Counted from the first letter of the stretch, positions 37,487 through 47,279 are shown. The stretch: 64,000 nucleotides of DNA from Bosea sp. NBC_00550 (GCF_026020075.1 NZ_CP102772.1:3934501-3998500), one strand, 5' to 3'. Notes: a model not told the origin generated them from the letters alone. Made by a program: numbers and translations.

Positions 37487-37535
37487 AAACCGCTTGTCGC
37501 AGACATCCCCGTCGGGATCTGTCAGCAAGCGGTTT
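37487..37535 (-). promoter_or_regulatory. Leader hairpin upstream of the Atu4866-like gene
   Basis: The arms AAACCGCTTG (37487-37496) and CAAGCGGTTT (37526-37535) are perfect 10-bp complements. A second, inner pair ATCCC / GGGAT is closed by CGTC. It ends 30 nt before the start codon on the minus strand, so if transcribed it would be a 5' UTR structure. Confidence 0.5.
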
Positions 37536-37696
37536 GGCATCCGCCGCTTCCGGGGAAGCGGCCTGACGATCGTCACGGATCTGTTTGCGATGGCGGCGTC
37601 GTGAGGGGGCATGAAGCCCCGGCGCCTCTCGCACAGATAGGTCGATACCGGCCCGGCACAAGGCGCGGTCGTACAAAAATCTGATCGCCTGAAAGA

Positions 37697-37718
37697 AAAC
37701 GGCGCCCTTTCGGGCGCC
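37697..37718 (-). terminator. Rho-independent terminator of the chemoreceptor gene
   Basis: GGCGCCC / GGGCGCC (37701-37707 with 37712-37718) with a TTTC loop, followed on the minus strand by TTTTCTTTC. It lies 55 nt past the stop codon. Confidence 0.82.
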
Positions 37719-37772
37719 GCATGGTGTCGGGATGGATCGGCCGCGTGGTCTGCGGCCGGCGCGTCTGCCGTC

Positions 37773-39926
37773 TCAGAACTCTTCCCATCCGGCATCCTGG
37801 GCGCGTCCGTTGGCGACCTTGCGCGGGGCGGGAGTGGCCTTGGACTGGGCGAAGGCGGCTTCGGCGAGCTGGCGCAGGCGCTCGGGCTCGGCGCCGGCCG
37901 GAGCCCGGACGGATGCCGCCGGGGACGCTGCCGCAACCGCGACCGGCCGGGCCGGGGCCCGAGCCGGCGCCACGGTTTTCAGGGCGCGCGCCGCGGAGGA
38001 GGCCGCCATGACCGGCTGCGGATAGCCGCTCTGGCCGACAGCCTCGCGGCCGGTGCGGAAGGCCGCGACCAGCTCGTTGAGCTGGCCGATCCGGCCGGTC
38101 AGCGCATTGGCGGAGGCCGCGCTCTGCTCGGCCAGCGCCGCGTTCTGCTGGGTCATCTCGTCGAGATGGGCGACGGCCTGACTCATCTCGTCGATGCCGT
38201 TGGCCTGCTCGCCCGAGGCGGCCGAGATGTCGGCGATGGTGGCCGCCACCTTCTGCGAGGCGGCGAGGATGCGCGCGAGCTGGTCGCCGGCCTGGCGCAC
38301 CAGTTTCACGCCCTCGCCGACCTCGGTGTTCGAGGAGGAGATCAGCCCGGAGATGTCCTTGGCCGCCTCGCCCGAGCGCTGCGCCAGAGTGCGCACCTCG
38401 GAAGCGACGACGGCGAAGCCCTTGCCGGCCTCGCCGGCGCGGGCCGCCTCGACCGCGGCGTTCAGCGCCAGCAGATTGGTCTGGAAGGCGATGTCGTCGA
38501 TCACCCGGATGATGTCGGAGATCTTCTGCGAGGCGCTCTCGATGCGGGCCATGGCATCGACCGCCTGGCCGGCGATGGCGCCGCCGGACTGGGCGGCCTG
38601 CATGGCCTCGTCGGCGATGCGGGCGGCATCCTTCGAGGCCTGGGCCGAAGCCTTGACCGAGGCTGCGAGCTCCTCGGTGGTGGCGGCGGTCTGCTCGAGC
38701 GAGCTCGCCTGCTCCTCGGTGCGCTTGGAGAGGTCGTCGGCGCCCATGTTGATCTCGCGCGCCGCGAGCCCGACATCGGCCGAGGTGGCCTGGATCGTCG
38801 CGACCGTGGCCGAGAGCCGGTCCACCGTCTCGTTGATCGCGCCCTTGAGATCGGCGAAGCGGCCGCGATAGGCGGTCTCGACCCGGTTGGTCAGATCCCC
38901 GCCCGCAATCGCCGACAAAGCCTGCGCAAACTCCGTCGTCGCAGAATCAACAACTATGTTGATCTCGTTGATGCCGGCCACCAGCCGCTTCATCTGCTCG
39001 TCTGCATCCTCGATCTGCAGCCGGGCCGAGAAGTCGCCGGCCGCTGCGGCGGCCACGACCTCGCCGACATCCGACACCACGGCCTCCATCGACTGGGCAC
39101 GCGCCAGACGGGCCGCGGCTGCGGCGCGCTCCTGTTCCTGCAGCAAGGCGACCTGCTCGGTGCTCTGGCGCAGCACCGAGACGGCGCGCGCCATCGCACC
39201 GATTTCGTCCGGACGGTCGGCATGAGGGACGTCGACGCGGGTATCGCCGGCGGTCAGCTTCTCCATGACCTTGCTGAGGTCGAGGATCGGGCGCGTGATC
39301 GAGCGCTGGGCGAAGATGAGGGCGACGCCGACGGAGACCAGCAGGGTCGCCAGCAGGACGATGGGCAGGACCCACTGCACCTGGCGGGTAAAGGCGGTCG
39401 CCTCGTCGCCGACGAGGATGCCGGCTTTCTCGGTGGCCTGGCTGAAGGTGATGAGCACGTCGTTCAGCGCCTTGCGATTGGCGCGGTTCTGATCGTTGTT
39501 GCCCTGGGCGTTGGCGGCCTCGGGCGAGACGGCGCGTGCGAGGCGAACGGTTTCGCTGCGGAAGGTGATGAAGTCCTCGACCGCCTTGCCGATCTGCCCG
39601 ACGGTTTCGCGCTGCTCGGCCGGCGCGATCTTCTGGAGATCGGCGACGAGCTTGCGCAGTGTCGGGAAGCGATCCTCGACGCCCTTGGCGAAAGGCTCGG
39701 CCTCCTGGGGGGTCTTCGACATGTAGATTCCGCGCGCATCCATGACCACGGCCGTGACCACGCCGTTGATCCGCTGCGTCAGGAGCGCGACATTGGCCTG
39801 GATCTCGGAGCGCGTGTTCAGATCATCGGCCCTGTGCAGGCCGTAGAGACTGATGATCGCAGACAGAATGGCCCCGCCGGCGACGATGGCGAGCATGGCG
39901 AGAATCTTCAGGCGAATGGATTTCAT
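37773..39926 (-). CDS. Methyl-accepting chemotaxis protein with HAMP repeats and GWEEF tail
   Basis: 717 residues from the ATG at 39926 (MKSIRLKILAML). TM1 is at about 8-30 and TM2 at about 190-212. A periplasmic helical-bundle sensor lies between them. At least two HAMP-like modules follow TM2 (SITRPILDLSKVMEKLTAGDTRVDV and a second with GGDLTNRVETAYRGRFADLKGAINETVDRLS). The signalling hairpin tip is DIAFQTNLLALNAAVEAARAG with EVRTLAQRSGEAAKDI. A long Ala/Pro linker ends in GWEEF, fitting the xWxxF tether for CheR/CheB. No other che genes are nearby. Confidence 0.96.
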   Translation of the reverse strand: MKSIRLKILAMLAIVAGGAILSAIISLYGLHRADDLNTRSEIQANVALLTQRINGVVTAVVMDARGIYMSKTPQEAEPFAKGVEDRFPTLRKLVADLQKIAPAEQRETVGQIGKAVEDFITFRSETVRLARAVSPEAANAQGNNDQNRANRKALNDVLITFSQATEKAGILVGDEATAFTRQVQWVLPIVLLATLLVSVGVALIFAQRSITRPILDLSKVMEKLTAGDTRVDVPHADRPDEIGAMARAVSVLRQSTEQVALLQEQERAAAAARLARAQSMEAVVSDVGEVVAAAAAGDFSARLQIEDADEQMKRLVAGINEINIVVDSATTEFAQALSAIAGGDLTNRVETAYRGRFADLKGAINETVDRLSATVATIQATSADVGLAAREINMGADDLSKRTEEQASSLEQTAATTEELAASVKASAQASKDAARIADEAMQAAQSGGAIAGQAVDAMARIESASQKISDIIRVIDDIAFQTNLLALNAAVEAARAGEAGKGFAVVASEVRTLAQRSGEAAKDISGLISSSNTEVGEGVKLVRQAGDQLARILAASQKVAATIADISAASGEQANGIDEMSQAVAHLDEMTQQNAALAEQSAASANALTGRIGQLNELVAAFRTGREAVGQSGYPQPVMAASSAARALKTVAPARAPARPVAVAAASPAASVRAPAGAEPERLRQLAEAAFAQSKATPAPRKVANGRAQDAGWEEF

Positions 39927-40302
39927 GATAACGGTCCCAGGACAGCCTCCTGACCGGGGAAGCCGTTTCAACAAACCGACCATTCGTCATTAAGGCTAAA
40001 AAACTGCTTAAAAATTTTTGCGCCGGGTGACGTAGAATTCTGGGACGACCCTTCGGCAACAGCCAAGAGAATCGTTCACAGCTAAACATTGAATAACGCA
40101 GTCGCCGGTGCAGCTTCCATGGAAGTATTCTGTTCGTCTTGAAGAGCACAGCATAAGCCTGACGATCGAGGCCATGTCCGCATCGCCATCGGTCGCTCGA
40201 TCGTGATCGAGGGCGATGTCGCGCGGCTTCCCTCTTGATAGAGCGGCCTCGCCTGAACATGTTGGCGTCTTCCGCAGTCCAGCTTTCCGGTTCCTGATCC
40301 TC
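39927..40302. other. 376-bp divergent intergenic region between chemoreceptor and hslV
   Basis: No gene seen. AT-rich DNA (39985-40015, with ATTAAGGCTAAAAAAC) lies near the chemoreceptor start and is probably its promoter. A CTTGAA at 40138-40143, in the hslV direction, could be a heat-shock sigma -35 element, but no convincing -10 follows. A 12-bp palindrome CTTCCATGGAAG lies at about 40114-40125. Confidence 0.4.
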
Positions 40303-40872
40303 ATGTCCGAACACAGCAATACCCCCGTGATGCACGCCACCACCATCCTGATGGTGCGCAAGGGCGGGCGTGTCGTCATCGGCGGCGACGGACAGGTCTC
40401 GCTCGGCCAGACGATCATGAAGGGCAATGCCAGGAAGGTCCGCCGCCTCGCCAAGGGCGCCGTGATCGCGGGCTTTGCCGGCGCGACTGCCGATGCCTTC
40501 ACCCTGTTCGAGCGTCTGGAAAGCAAGCTCGAGCAATACCCGACGCAATTGCTGCGGGCCTGCGTCGAGCTCGCCAAGGATTGGCGGACCGATCGCTATC
40601 TGCGCCGGCTGGAGGCGATGCTGCTCGTCGCCGACAAGGAGGTCTCGCTGCTGATCTCCGGCACGGGCGACGTGCTGGAGCCGGAGGCGAGCGAGCACGG
40701 CGCGGTGATGGCGATCGGCTCCGGTGGTAACTACGCACTCTCCGCGGCGCGCGCCTTGATCGATATCGAGCCTGATGCGGAGGCGATCGTCCGCAAGGCG
40801 ATGAAGATCGCGGGCGACATCTGCGTCTACACCAACCACAGCCTCGTCATAGAGACGTTGGAGTCCGCATGA
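40303..40872 (+). CDS. hslV: ATP-dependent protease subunit HslV (ClpQ)
   Basis: 189 residues from the ATG at 40303. The mature N-terminal threonine nucleophile is T13 ([21 protein letters not shown]) after a 12-residue propeptide. [41 protein letters not shown] and GDICVYTNH are conserved. It forms a 12-mer peptidase with HslU. The hslV stop overlaps the next start (ATGA), which here belongs to an unrelated membrane protein rather than hslU. Confidence 0.97.
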   Translation: MSEHSNTPVMHATTILMVRKGGRVVIGGDGQVSLGQTIMKGNARKVRRLAKGAVIAGFAGATADAFTLFERLESKLEQYPTQLLRACVELAKDWRTDRYLRRLEAMLLVADKEVSLLISGTGDVLEPEASEHGAVMAIGSGGNYALSAARALIDIEPDAEAIVRKAMKIAGDICVYTNHSLVIETLESA

Positions 40873-41930
40873 TCGCTCAGGAGGATATCCAGGAGGCTGT
40901 TACCCAAGGGATCATCGACCAGGCCCAGGCTGTGCGGATCGTGCATTTGGCGCGGTTGCGGCAGGTTGCGCAACCTGCCGTCGAGGCGGAGAGCGTCGAT
41001 CCTGATGACGAGCATTTCCGGCTGATCGGCGGCTTCAACGACGTCTTCGTCGGCATCGGCGTAGCGCTGCTGGCCGGCGCGTTGATCGGTCTTTCGCGTG
41101 TGCTCGGCTTCGGCAAGGCTTTCGCGTTGACAGCGGCGCTCGCAGCCTGGGGGCTGAGCGAGATTTTTGCACGGCGGATGAGGCTTGCGCTTCCATCGAT
41201 CCTGCTTGCGGTGATGTTCGCCGGCTCTGCGGGAGTATTCGCCAGTATCCTCGGAGGACCGCAAAGCTTCAGTTCGGGGTCCTTTCGCGCCGAGAGCAGC
41301 TACTCGACTTTTGCCTTCGCAGGCTTCGGTCTGGCGGCCGCTCTGCATTACTGGCGCTTCCGGGTCTCGATCGATCCCGCCCTGGCTGCCATCGGCGCGC
41401 TTGGAGCCATAGTCGCCGCCCTGTTCATACTCGCGCCAGACTTCATGCACAGCTTTGCCAATGCTATTTTTGTTGCGGGGGGGCTGACGATCTTCGCGGT
41501 TGCGCTGAAGCTTGACATGGCCGATCCCAACCGGCGCACGCGGCATTCGGACGCCGCCCTCTGGCTTCATTTGTTGGCGGCCGGCCTGATCGTCCATCCG
41601 ATTTTCCGGGCCATCGCCTTCACGGGGCGGTTAGGTTCTGCCGAAGCGGCCCTGATCCTTTGCCTGTTCGTCATTCTCGGCATCGTTGCGCTGGTAATCG
41701 ACCGGCGTGCACTGCTGGTCTCGGGGCTGAGCTATGCCGGCATCGCGCTCGGTTATCTGATCACGCGCAATGTCTCTGACAGTCTGGGCCTGCCGCTCGC
41801 CTTGCTTGGACTTGCGGTCCTCGTGCTCGCGCTATCTGCGGGTTGGCGGCGCCTGCGCGGCACGATTTTGCCCCACCTACCGCTCGGCAGCCTGCGCGAG
41901 AGGTTGCCGCCGGTCGCGCTACCGCAATGA
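40869..41930 (+). CDS. Uncharacterised multi-spanning membrane protein inserted between hslV and hslU
   Basis: 353 residues, about ten predicted membrane helices after a soluble 55-residue N-terminus. That N-terminus ([24 protein letters not shown]) resembles the short helical segment that opens DUF2157-type membrane proteins, a weak likeness. Charged and Gly-rich loops separate helices such as [24 protein letters not shown]. It overlaps the hslV stop by 4 nt and ends 31 nt before hslU, so it is in the operon. Third-position GC is lower than in its neighbours, with several non-optimal codons, which hints at a separate origin. Function unknown. Confidence 0.8.
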   Translation: MIAQEDIQEAVTQGIIDQAQAVRIVHLARLRQVAQPAVEAESVDPDDEHFRLIGGFNDVFVGIGVALLAGALIGLSRVLGFGKAFALTAALAAWGLSEIFARRMRLALPSILLAVMFAGSAGVFASILGGPQSFSSGSFRAESSYSTFAFAGFGLAAALHYWRFRVSIDPALAAIGALGAIVAALFILAPDFMHSFANAIFVAGGLTIFAVALKLDMADPNRRTRHSDAALWLHLLAAGLIVHPIFRAIAFTGRLGSAEAALILCLFVILGIVALVIDRRALLVSGLSYAGIALGYLITRNVSDSLGLPLALLGLAVLVLALSAGWRRLRGTILPHLPLGSLRERLPPVALPQ

Positions 41931-41961
41931 TCATGCAGTTTCACCCGGATAGTCCAGCCCA

Positions 41962-43272
41962 ATGACCAGCTTTTCTCCCCGCGAGATCGTCTCCGAGCTC
42001 GATCGCTTCATCGTTGGCCAGAGGGATGCCAAGCGCGCCGTCGCCATCGCGCTGCGCAATCGCTGGCGCCGCCAGCAGCTCGAAGGGCCGCTGCGTGAGG
42101 AGGTTTCGCCGAAGAACATCCTGATGATCGGGCCGACCGGCTGCGGCAAGACCGAGATCGCCCGCCGCCTCGCCAAGCTCGCCAACGCGCCCTTCCTCAA
42201 GGTCGAGGCCACCAAGTTCACCGAGGTCGGCTATGTCGGCCGCGACGTCGAATCGATCGTGCGCGACCTCGTCGAGATCGCGATCGCGCTGGTGCGAGAG
42301 AGCCGGCGCAAGGACGTGCAGGCAAAAGCCCATGTCGCGGCCGAGGAACGCGTGCTCGATGCGCTGGTGGGGGCCAATTCCAGCCAGGCGACGCGCGATT
42401 CCTTCCGCCGCAAGCTGCGCGCCAACGAACTCGACGAAAAGGAGATCGAGGTCGAGGTGGCGGCAGGCAGTGGCTCTGCCACGCCGATGTTCGAATTGCC
42501 GGGGATGCCGGGCGCCTCGATCGGCGCGATCAATCTCGGCGACATGTTCGGCAAGGCCTTTGGCCAGAAGGGCAAGCCGAAGCGCATGCAGGTCAAGGAC
42601 GCCTACCAGCCGCTGCTGGCCGAGGAGAGCGACAAGCTGATCGACCAGGAGGCGATCATCCAGGCGGCGATCCGCGAGGTTGAGAACAACGGCATCGTCT
42701 TCCTCGACGAGATCGACAAGATCTGCGCCCGCGAGGGCAAGGGCGGCGCCGATGTCTCCCGCGAAGGCGTGCAGCGCGACCTGCTGCCGCTGATCGAGGG
42801 CACCACCGTCGCGACCAAGCATGGCGCGGTGAAGAGCGACCACATCCTCTTCATCGCCTCGGGCGCCTTCCACGTCTCGCGTCCCTCCGACCTGCTGCCG
42901 GAATTGCAGGGCCGCCTGCCGATCCGCGTCGAGCTCAACCCGCTCGACATCGAGGATTTCAAGCGCATCCTGACCGAGACCGAGGCGAGCCTGATCAAGC
43001 AGTCGGTCGCGCTGATGGCGACCGAGGAGGTGACGGTCGAGTTCAAGCCCGACGCCATCGACGCCATCGCCCGCATCGCGGTGGAGGTGAACTCCACGGT
43101 CGAGAACATCGGCGCGCGGCGTCTCCAGACCGTGATCGAGCGCATTCTCGACGACGTCTCCTTCACCGCGCCGGACCGCTCGGGCGAGACCGTCGTCATC
43201 GATGCGGCCTATGTCGAGATGCGCATCGGCGATCTCGCGAAGAACGCCGATCTGAGCCGGTTCATCCTCTGA
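41962..43272 (+). CDS. hslU: ATP-dependent protease ATPase subunit HslU (ClpY)
   Basis: 436 residues. The start [32 protein letters not shown] is family-typical. The Walker A is [15 protein letters not shown], the pore loop lies in [13 protein letters not shown], the Walker B is [11 protein letters not shown], and the C-terminus [15 protein letters not shown] inserts into HslV. It unfolds substrates for HslV. Confidence 0.98.
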   Translation: MTSFSPREIVSELDRFIVGQRDAKRAVAIALRNRWRRQQLEGPLREEVSPKNILMIGPTGCGKTEIARRLAKLANAPFLKVEATKFTEVGYVGRDVESIVRDLVEIAIALVRESRRKDVQAKAHVAAEERVLDALVGANSSQATRDSFRRKLRANELDEKEIEVEVAAGSGSATPMFELPGMPGASIGAINLGDMFGKAFGQKGKPKRMQVKDAYQPLLAEESDKLIDQEAIIQAAIREVENNGIVFLDEIDKICAREGKGGADVSREGVQRDLLPLIEGTTVATKHGAVKSDHILFIASGAFHVSRPSDLLPELQGRLPIRVELNPLDIEDFKRILTETEASLIKQSVALMATEEVTVEFKPDAIDAIARIAVEVNSTVENIGARRLQTVIERILDDVSFTAPDRSGETVVIDAAYVEMRIGDLAKNADLSRFIL

Positions 43273-43303
43273 AGCAGCGGAAGCCGTCTCCGGCTGTCAT
43301 AGC

Positions 43304-43338
43304 TTCTGTCTTCAGGATTGTGTATCTTGAAGACAGAA
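43304..43338. promoter_or_regulatory. Perfect inverted repeat operator ahead of parDE
   Basis: TTCTGTCTTCA (43304-43314) and TGAAGACAGAA (43328-43338) are perfect 11-bp inverted arms with a 13-bp spacer. The right arm ends where the AGGAGG ribosome-binding site begins. This is a natural autoregulatory site for a ribbon-helix-helix antitoxin. Confidence 0.75.
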
Positions 43339-43348
43339 GGAGGAAGCC

Positions 43349-43609
43349 ATGGCCCGCACGACGACAATGACGGTCCGAATCGGCAGCGCGCTTGGCGATT
43401 TCGTGGCCCGCAATGTCGGCGAGGACGGCGTTTATGAGAATGTCAGTGAATATGTCCGGGATCTGATTCGGCGTGACAAGGAGCGTGTCGAGCAGGAGGC
43501 GTTCGAGCGGCTCAAGGCCGAGTTGACTCATGCCTTCTCCGCTCCCGATGAATCCTATCGTCCGCTGACAGCGGCCGAGGTGATCGCGCGCAACAAGGCC
43601 TCCGCGTGA
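43349..43609 (+). CDS. parD: ParD-like (CopG/RHH) antitoxin
   Basis: 86 residues. The ribbon-helix-helix N-terminus TTTMTVRIGSALGDFVARNV is followed by NVSEYVRDLIRRDKERVEQEAF, as in ParD. The acidic/hydrophobic C-terminus would wrap the toxin. It has a strong AGGAGG site 5 nt before the ATG and a perfect palindrome in its promoter. Its stop overlaps the toxin's GTG start. Confidence 0.93.
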   Translation: MARTTTMTVRIGSALGDFVARNVGEDGVYENVSEYVRDLIRRDKERVEQEAFERLKAELTHAFSAPDESYRPLTAAEVIARNKASA

Positions 43610-43920
43610 CGGCCATCCGCGTCCAGGAAGCGGCATCGCGGCGACTGGACGAGATCTATCTCTATACGCGGGATGCCTTCGGGGCCGCGCAGGCCGAAGG
43701 CTACATCGAAGGCCTGTTCGAAGCTTTCGGGAGGATCGAATCTCATGCCGTTCTGTCGCGGCCCATTCCGGCGGAATTCGGCGTCGATGGCTTCTTCTTT
43801 CGTTACGAGCGCCATGTCGTTTACTGGCGCAGGCTGGCGAACGGCGATATCGGCATCGTGACCATTCTGCATGCGCGGATGCACCAAATCAGTCGCTTCC
43901 TTGAGGATTTCGGGCTGTGA
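43606..43920 (+). CDS. parE: ParE-family toxin (RelE/ParE superfamily)
   Basis: 104 residues, GTG start in a 4-nt overlap with parD. RVQEAASRRLDEIYLYTRDAFGAAQAEGYIEGLFEAF is the two-helix start of the fold, and YERHVVYWRR and IVTILHARMHQ are the core strands. ParE proteins poison DNA gyrase; RelE-like mRNA cleavage is less likely because the typical catalytic triad residues are not evident. The module lies between the hslU and murJ operons and looks like an insertion. Confidence 0.92.
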   Translation: MTAIRVQEAASRRLDEIYLYTRDAFGAAQAEGYIEGLFEAFGRIESHAVLSRPIPAEFGVDGFFFRYERHVVYWRRLANGDIGIVTILHARMHQISRFLEDFGL

Positions 43921-43929
43921 CCGGGGAAT

Positions 43930-45495
43930 GTGGCTTTGACCTCCGACGCTGAGCCCTCCCGTCTTGCCCGCGATTCGGCCGTCGTCGGTGCCGCCACGGT
44001 TGCCTCGCGCCTGCTCGGTTTCGCCCGCGATGTGCTGATCGCCCGCCTGCTCGGTGGCGGTCCTGTGGCGGACGCCTATCTGGCCGCGCTGCGCCTGCCC
44101 AATCTCGTCCGCCGCGTGCTGGGCGAGGGCGGGCTCAACGCACCCTTCGTGCCGCTCTATCTCGGCATTGCGCGCGAGCGGGGCCCGGAGGAGGCGCGCC
44201 GCTTCGCCGCCGAGGCGACCGGCAACCTCGCCTTCCTGCTTCTGCTGCTGGTCGCGGTGGGAGAACTCTTCGCGCCCTGGCTGGTGCTCGGCCTCGCCGG
44301 CGGCTTTGCCGAGGAGCCGGCGACGCTGGCCTTCGCCGCGTATTACACCCGGCTGATGCTGCCTTTCCTGCTGCTGACCACCTTGGCGTCGCTGCTGGCT
44401 GCGCTGCTCAATGCCGAGAAGCGCTTCGCCGTGGTGGCGCTGGCGCCGGCTCTGATGAATGCGATCCTGCTGGCCCTGCTGCTCGGGCTGCATCTCAACG
44501 GCACGCCGCCGGAGAGCGCGGCGCGATGGCTCGCCATCTGCGTCAGCCTGACCGGCGTCGCCCATCTCGGCATGATCCTGCTGGCGCTGCGCGGCCTCGG
44601 TCTGCCGCGCCCCGTGCTGCGCTGGTCGCCTGACATGACGCGCCTCCTGCGCACGGGCGGCGCGACTTTGCTCGCGGCCTCCGCCGCGCAGCTCGTGCTG
44701 CTGGTCGCGACGCAGGTCGCCTCGACCGAGCCCGGCGCCGTCGCCGCGCTCTACTATGCCGATCGCGTCTTCCAGCTCCCGCTCGGCTTCGTCGGCGTGG
44801 CGATGGGAACGGTCGTGCTGTCGGACATGGCGAGCGCGGCCGGGCGGGACGGGCCGGACGTAATGCTGGGGCACTCGCTGGCGCTGGGCCTGGCGCTCGC
44901 GCTGCCGGCCGGTACCGCTCTCGTCGCACTGGCCGATCCGATCGTCTCCGTGCTGTTCGAGCATGGCCGCTTCGGGGCCGCCGATCGCGCGCGGACGGCT
45001 GCGGCGCTCGCTGCCTTCGGCTATGGTCTGCCCTTCGCCATTGCTGCCAAGGTCTTCGGCCAGGTCTATTTCGCCCGGCACCTGCCGCGCTTGCCGCTGC
45101 TTTCGGGCTGCCTCGCGGTGCTGGTGGCGGCGCTGGCCGGTTTCGGCCTGGCCGATGGCAGCAATGCCGCGCAGATGGCGGCTTTCGCCGCGACGCTGGC
45201 TTTCGCCGTGCAGGCCACGATGCTCGGCGTCATGCTGATCCGGGACGGTATCTGGCGGCCCAGCCCCGGCAATCTGCGGCCCATCGTCGCCAGCCTCATC
45301 GCGAGCACGATCATGCTGGGCACGCTGCCGCTGCTGTTGAGGGCGCTGGCGCCGTCGCTCGCCCTCGATCAGCCGATCCTGCAGCGTGTCGGCGCGCTCG
45401 CGCTGCTCTGTCTTGGGGGACTCTTCGTCTATGGCGGCACCGGCTGGGTGCTCGGCGCCTTCGGCGCTCTCCCCTTGCGCAAGCGGCGGGCTTGA
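43930..45495 (+). CDS. murJ: Lipid II flippase MurJ (MviN)
   Basis: 521 residues, about 14 transmembrane helices. The start SRLARDSAVVGAATVASRLLGFARDVLIARLLGGGPVADAYLAALRLPNLVRR is the MurJ signature with cavity arginines, and GEGGLNAPFVPLY follows. It flips lipid II across the inner membrane for peptidoglycan synthesis. GTG start at 43930, 9 nt after the parE stop. A stem AAGCGGCG/CGCCGCTT (45481-45511) spans the stop codon and may end some transcripts before trpS. Confidence 0.96.
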   Translation: MALTSDAEPSRLARDSAVVGAATVASRLLGFARDVLIARLLGGGPVADAYLAALRLPNLVRRVLGEGGLNAPFVPLYLGIARERGPEEARRFAAEATGNLAFLLLLLVAVGELFAPWLVLGLAGGFAEEPATLAFAAYYTRLMLPFLLLTTLASLLAALLNAEKRFAVVALAPALMNAILLALLLGLHLNGTPPESAARWLAICVSLTGVAHLGMILLALRGLGLPRPVLRWSPDMTRLLRTGGATLLAASAAQLVLLVATQVASTEPGAVAALYYADRVFQLPLGFVGVAMGTVVLSDMASAAGRDGPDVMLGHSLALGLALALPAGTALVALADPIVSVLFEHGRFGAADRARTAAALAAFGYGLPFAIAAKVFGQVYFARHLPRLPLLSGCLAVLVAALAGFGLADGSNAAQMAAFAATLAFAVQATMLGVMLIRDGIWRPSPGNLRPIVASLIASTIMLGTLPLLLRALAPSLALDQPILQRVGALALLCLGGLFVYGGTGWVLGAFGALPLRKRRA

Positions 45496-45542
45496 GCCAG
45501 AAGCGCCGCTTCCTTCCTCCATCGTGACGACGGAGTGCCCCC

Positions 45543-46589
45543 ATGTCGGGTTTTCATCAGCGCGTTTTTTCAGGCATGCAGCCGACCTCAACGCTGCATC
45601 TCGGCAATTATTTGGGCGCGCTGACCAACTGGGTGGCGATGCAGAAGACGCATGAGTGCATCTATTGCGTCGTCGACATGCACGCGATCACGATGTGGCA
45701 GGATCCGGCCGATCTGAAGCGCGCGATCCGCGAGGTCACGGCCGCCTATATCGCGGCCGGTGTCGATCCCAAGTCGAGCATCATCTTCAACCAGAGCCAG
45801 GTGCCGGGCCACGCCGAGCTTGCCTGGGTGTTCAACTGCGTCGCGCGCCTCGGCTGGCTGAACCGCATGACCCAGTTCAAGGAGAAGGCCGGCAAGGACC
45901 GCGAGAACGCCTCGGTGGGCCTGTATGCCTATCCGAACCTGATGGCGGCCGACATCCTGCTCTACAAGGCGACGCATGTGCCGGTGGGCGAGGACCAGAA
46001 GCAGCATCTCGAGCTGACCCGCGACATCGCCCAGAAGTTCAACAACGATTTCGGCCCGCAGATTGCCGAGCTCGGCCTTGGCACCGGGGAGCTCGGTTTC
46101 TTCCCGCTGCCCGAGCCGATGATCCAGGGGCCGGCGCCGCGCGTGATGAGCCTGCGCGACGGCACCAAGAAGATGTCGAAATCCGATGCCTCGGACTATT
46201 CGCGCATCAATCTGACGGATGATGCCGAGACCATCGCCCAGAAGATCCGCAAGGCGAAGACCGATCCCGACGCGCTGCCTTCCGAGGAGAAGGGGCTGGA
46301 GGGGCGTCCCGAAGCGGAGAATCTCGTCGGCATCTATGCCGGGCTCTCGGGTGCGACGAAAAGCGCGGTGCTCCAGCAGTTCGGCGGCGGCCAGTTCTCG
46401 GGCTTCAAGGCGGCGCTGGTCGATCTCGCGGTCGAGAAGCTCGCGCCGATCGCCGGCGAGATGCGCCGCCTTCTGGCCGAGCCCAAGCATATCGACGCCA
46501 TCCTCGGCGGGGGCGCGGCCCGCGCCGACGTCATCGCCGCGCCGATCATGCGCGAGGTCAAGGACATCGTCGGCTTCGTGCGCGGCTGA
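45543..46589 (+). CDS. trpS: Tryptophanyl-tRNA synthetase
   Basis: 348 residues. The class I HIGH motif appears as HLGN ([17 protein letters not shown]), and KMSKS as [20 protein letters not shown] and [38 protein letters not shown] blocks are present (here [18 protein letters not shown]). It charges tRNA-Trp. GGAG precedes the ATG. murJ-trpS adjacency is standard for the order. Confidence 0.98.
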   Translation: MSGFHQRVFSGMQPTSTLHLGNYLGALTNWVAMQKTHECIYCVVDMHAITMWQDPADLKRAIREVTAAYIAAGVDPKSSIIFNQSQVPGHAELAWVFNCVARLGWLNRMTQFKEKAGKDRENASVGLYAYPNLMAADILLYKATHVPVGEDQKQHLELTRDIAQKFNNDFGPQIAELGLGTGELGFFPLPEPMIQGPAPRVMSLRDGTKKMSKSDASDYSRINLTDDAETIAQKIRKAKTDPDALPSEEKGLEGRPEAENLVGIYAGLSGATKSAVLQQFGGGQFSGFKAALVDLAVEKLAPIAGEMRRLLAEPKHIDAILGGGAARADVIAAPIMREVKDIVGFVRG

Positions 46590-46675
46590 AGGCAGGGCTT
46601 TAGGGGCGGGCTTGCGCCGGGGGGCCGACGCGGGCCACCATGGCGCTCCCTCAGGCGGCGGCAGGGGATAGTTTC

Positions 46676-47170
46676 ATGGTCAAGAGACGGCGGTCCTACG
46701 AGACGGGCCATCGCCCCAAATTCCTCGCGGTGGTCGACGACAGCGAGGAATGCGCCAAGGCGATTCGCTTCGCCGCGCGTCGCTGCGCCCGCGTCGGCGC
46801 TGCGATCGTTCTGCTTGCCGTCGCCCCGCCGCCCGAGCACGAGACCTGGCTCGGTGTCGGAGACGTGATGCGGGCGGAAGCCGAGGCCGAGGCCGAAAAG
46901 CGGCTCGACACGGCCGCGGCCGCGGTGCGGACGCTCGCCGGCCTGGAACCGGAGCGGATCGTGCGCACCGGCGACAAGGCCGGCGAACTGGTCAAGCTGA
47001 TCGAGGAGGACGAGGACATCTCGCTTCTGGTGCTGGCTGCTGGCACCGGGCGCGACGGTCCGGGGCCGCTGGTCAGCGCTCTTGCCGGAAAATCCTCGGC
47101 GAGCTTCCCGATTCCGGTGGCCATCGTGCCCGGTCATCTGGAGGATGAGGAGATCGACGCGCTCGCCTGA
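46676..47170 (+). CDS. Universal stress protein (UspA) family
   Basis: 164 residues from the ATG at 46676 (AGGGGATA upstream); an in-frame ATG at 46640 is the alternative. FLAVVDDSEECAKAIRFAARRC opens the UspA fold, and LLVLAAGTGRDGPGPLVSAL corresponds to the usual ATP-binding GxxG...S loop, here reduced. Role and nucleotide binding are uncertain. It lies between trpS and nfu, a usual place in Hyphomicrobiales. Confidence 0.88.
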   Translation: MVKRRRSYETGHRPKFLAVVDDSEECAKAIRFAARRCARVGAAIVLLAVAPPPEHETWLGVGDVMRAEAEAEAEKRLDTAAAAVRTLAGLEPERIVRTGDKAGELVKLIEEDEDISLLVLAAGTGRDGPGPLVSALAGKSSASFPIPVAIVPGHLEDEEIDALA

Positions 47171-47279
47171 GCGGGGCGCGACGACGCTTCACGCGCTTGT
47201 CGCTGGAATGATTCCAGCCCTCGGCCTATATCGGAGCCAGGAACGGCGACCTTGAATCGCCGGGACCGGAGATTGAGCC

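Larger units (their letters stand above)
37458..37772. other. 315-bp intergenic region upstream of the Atu4866-like gene
   Basis: No ORF with homology. It contains a 49-nt imperfect hairpin (37487-37535) just upstream of the 37457 start. Nearer the right end it holds the terminator of the chemoreceptor gene (37697-37718). The Atu4866-like gene's promoter must lie between these. Confidence 0.55.

Noticed and set aside
39988..40012. CtrA box near the chemoreceptor start
   Set aside because: Two TTAA half-sites are present but 14 bp apart instead of 7.
40138..40200. Heat-shock sigma-32 promoter for hslVU
   Set aside because: A CTTGAA is present, but no -10 element at suitable spacing.
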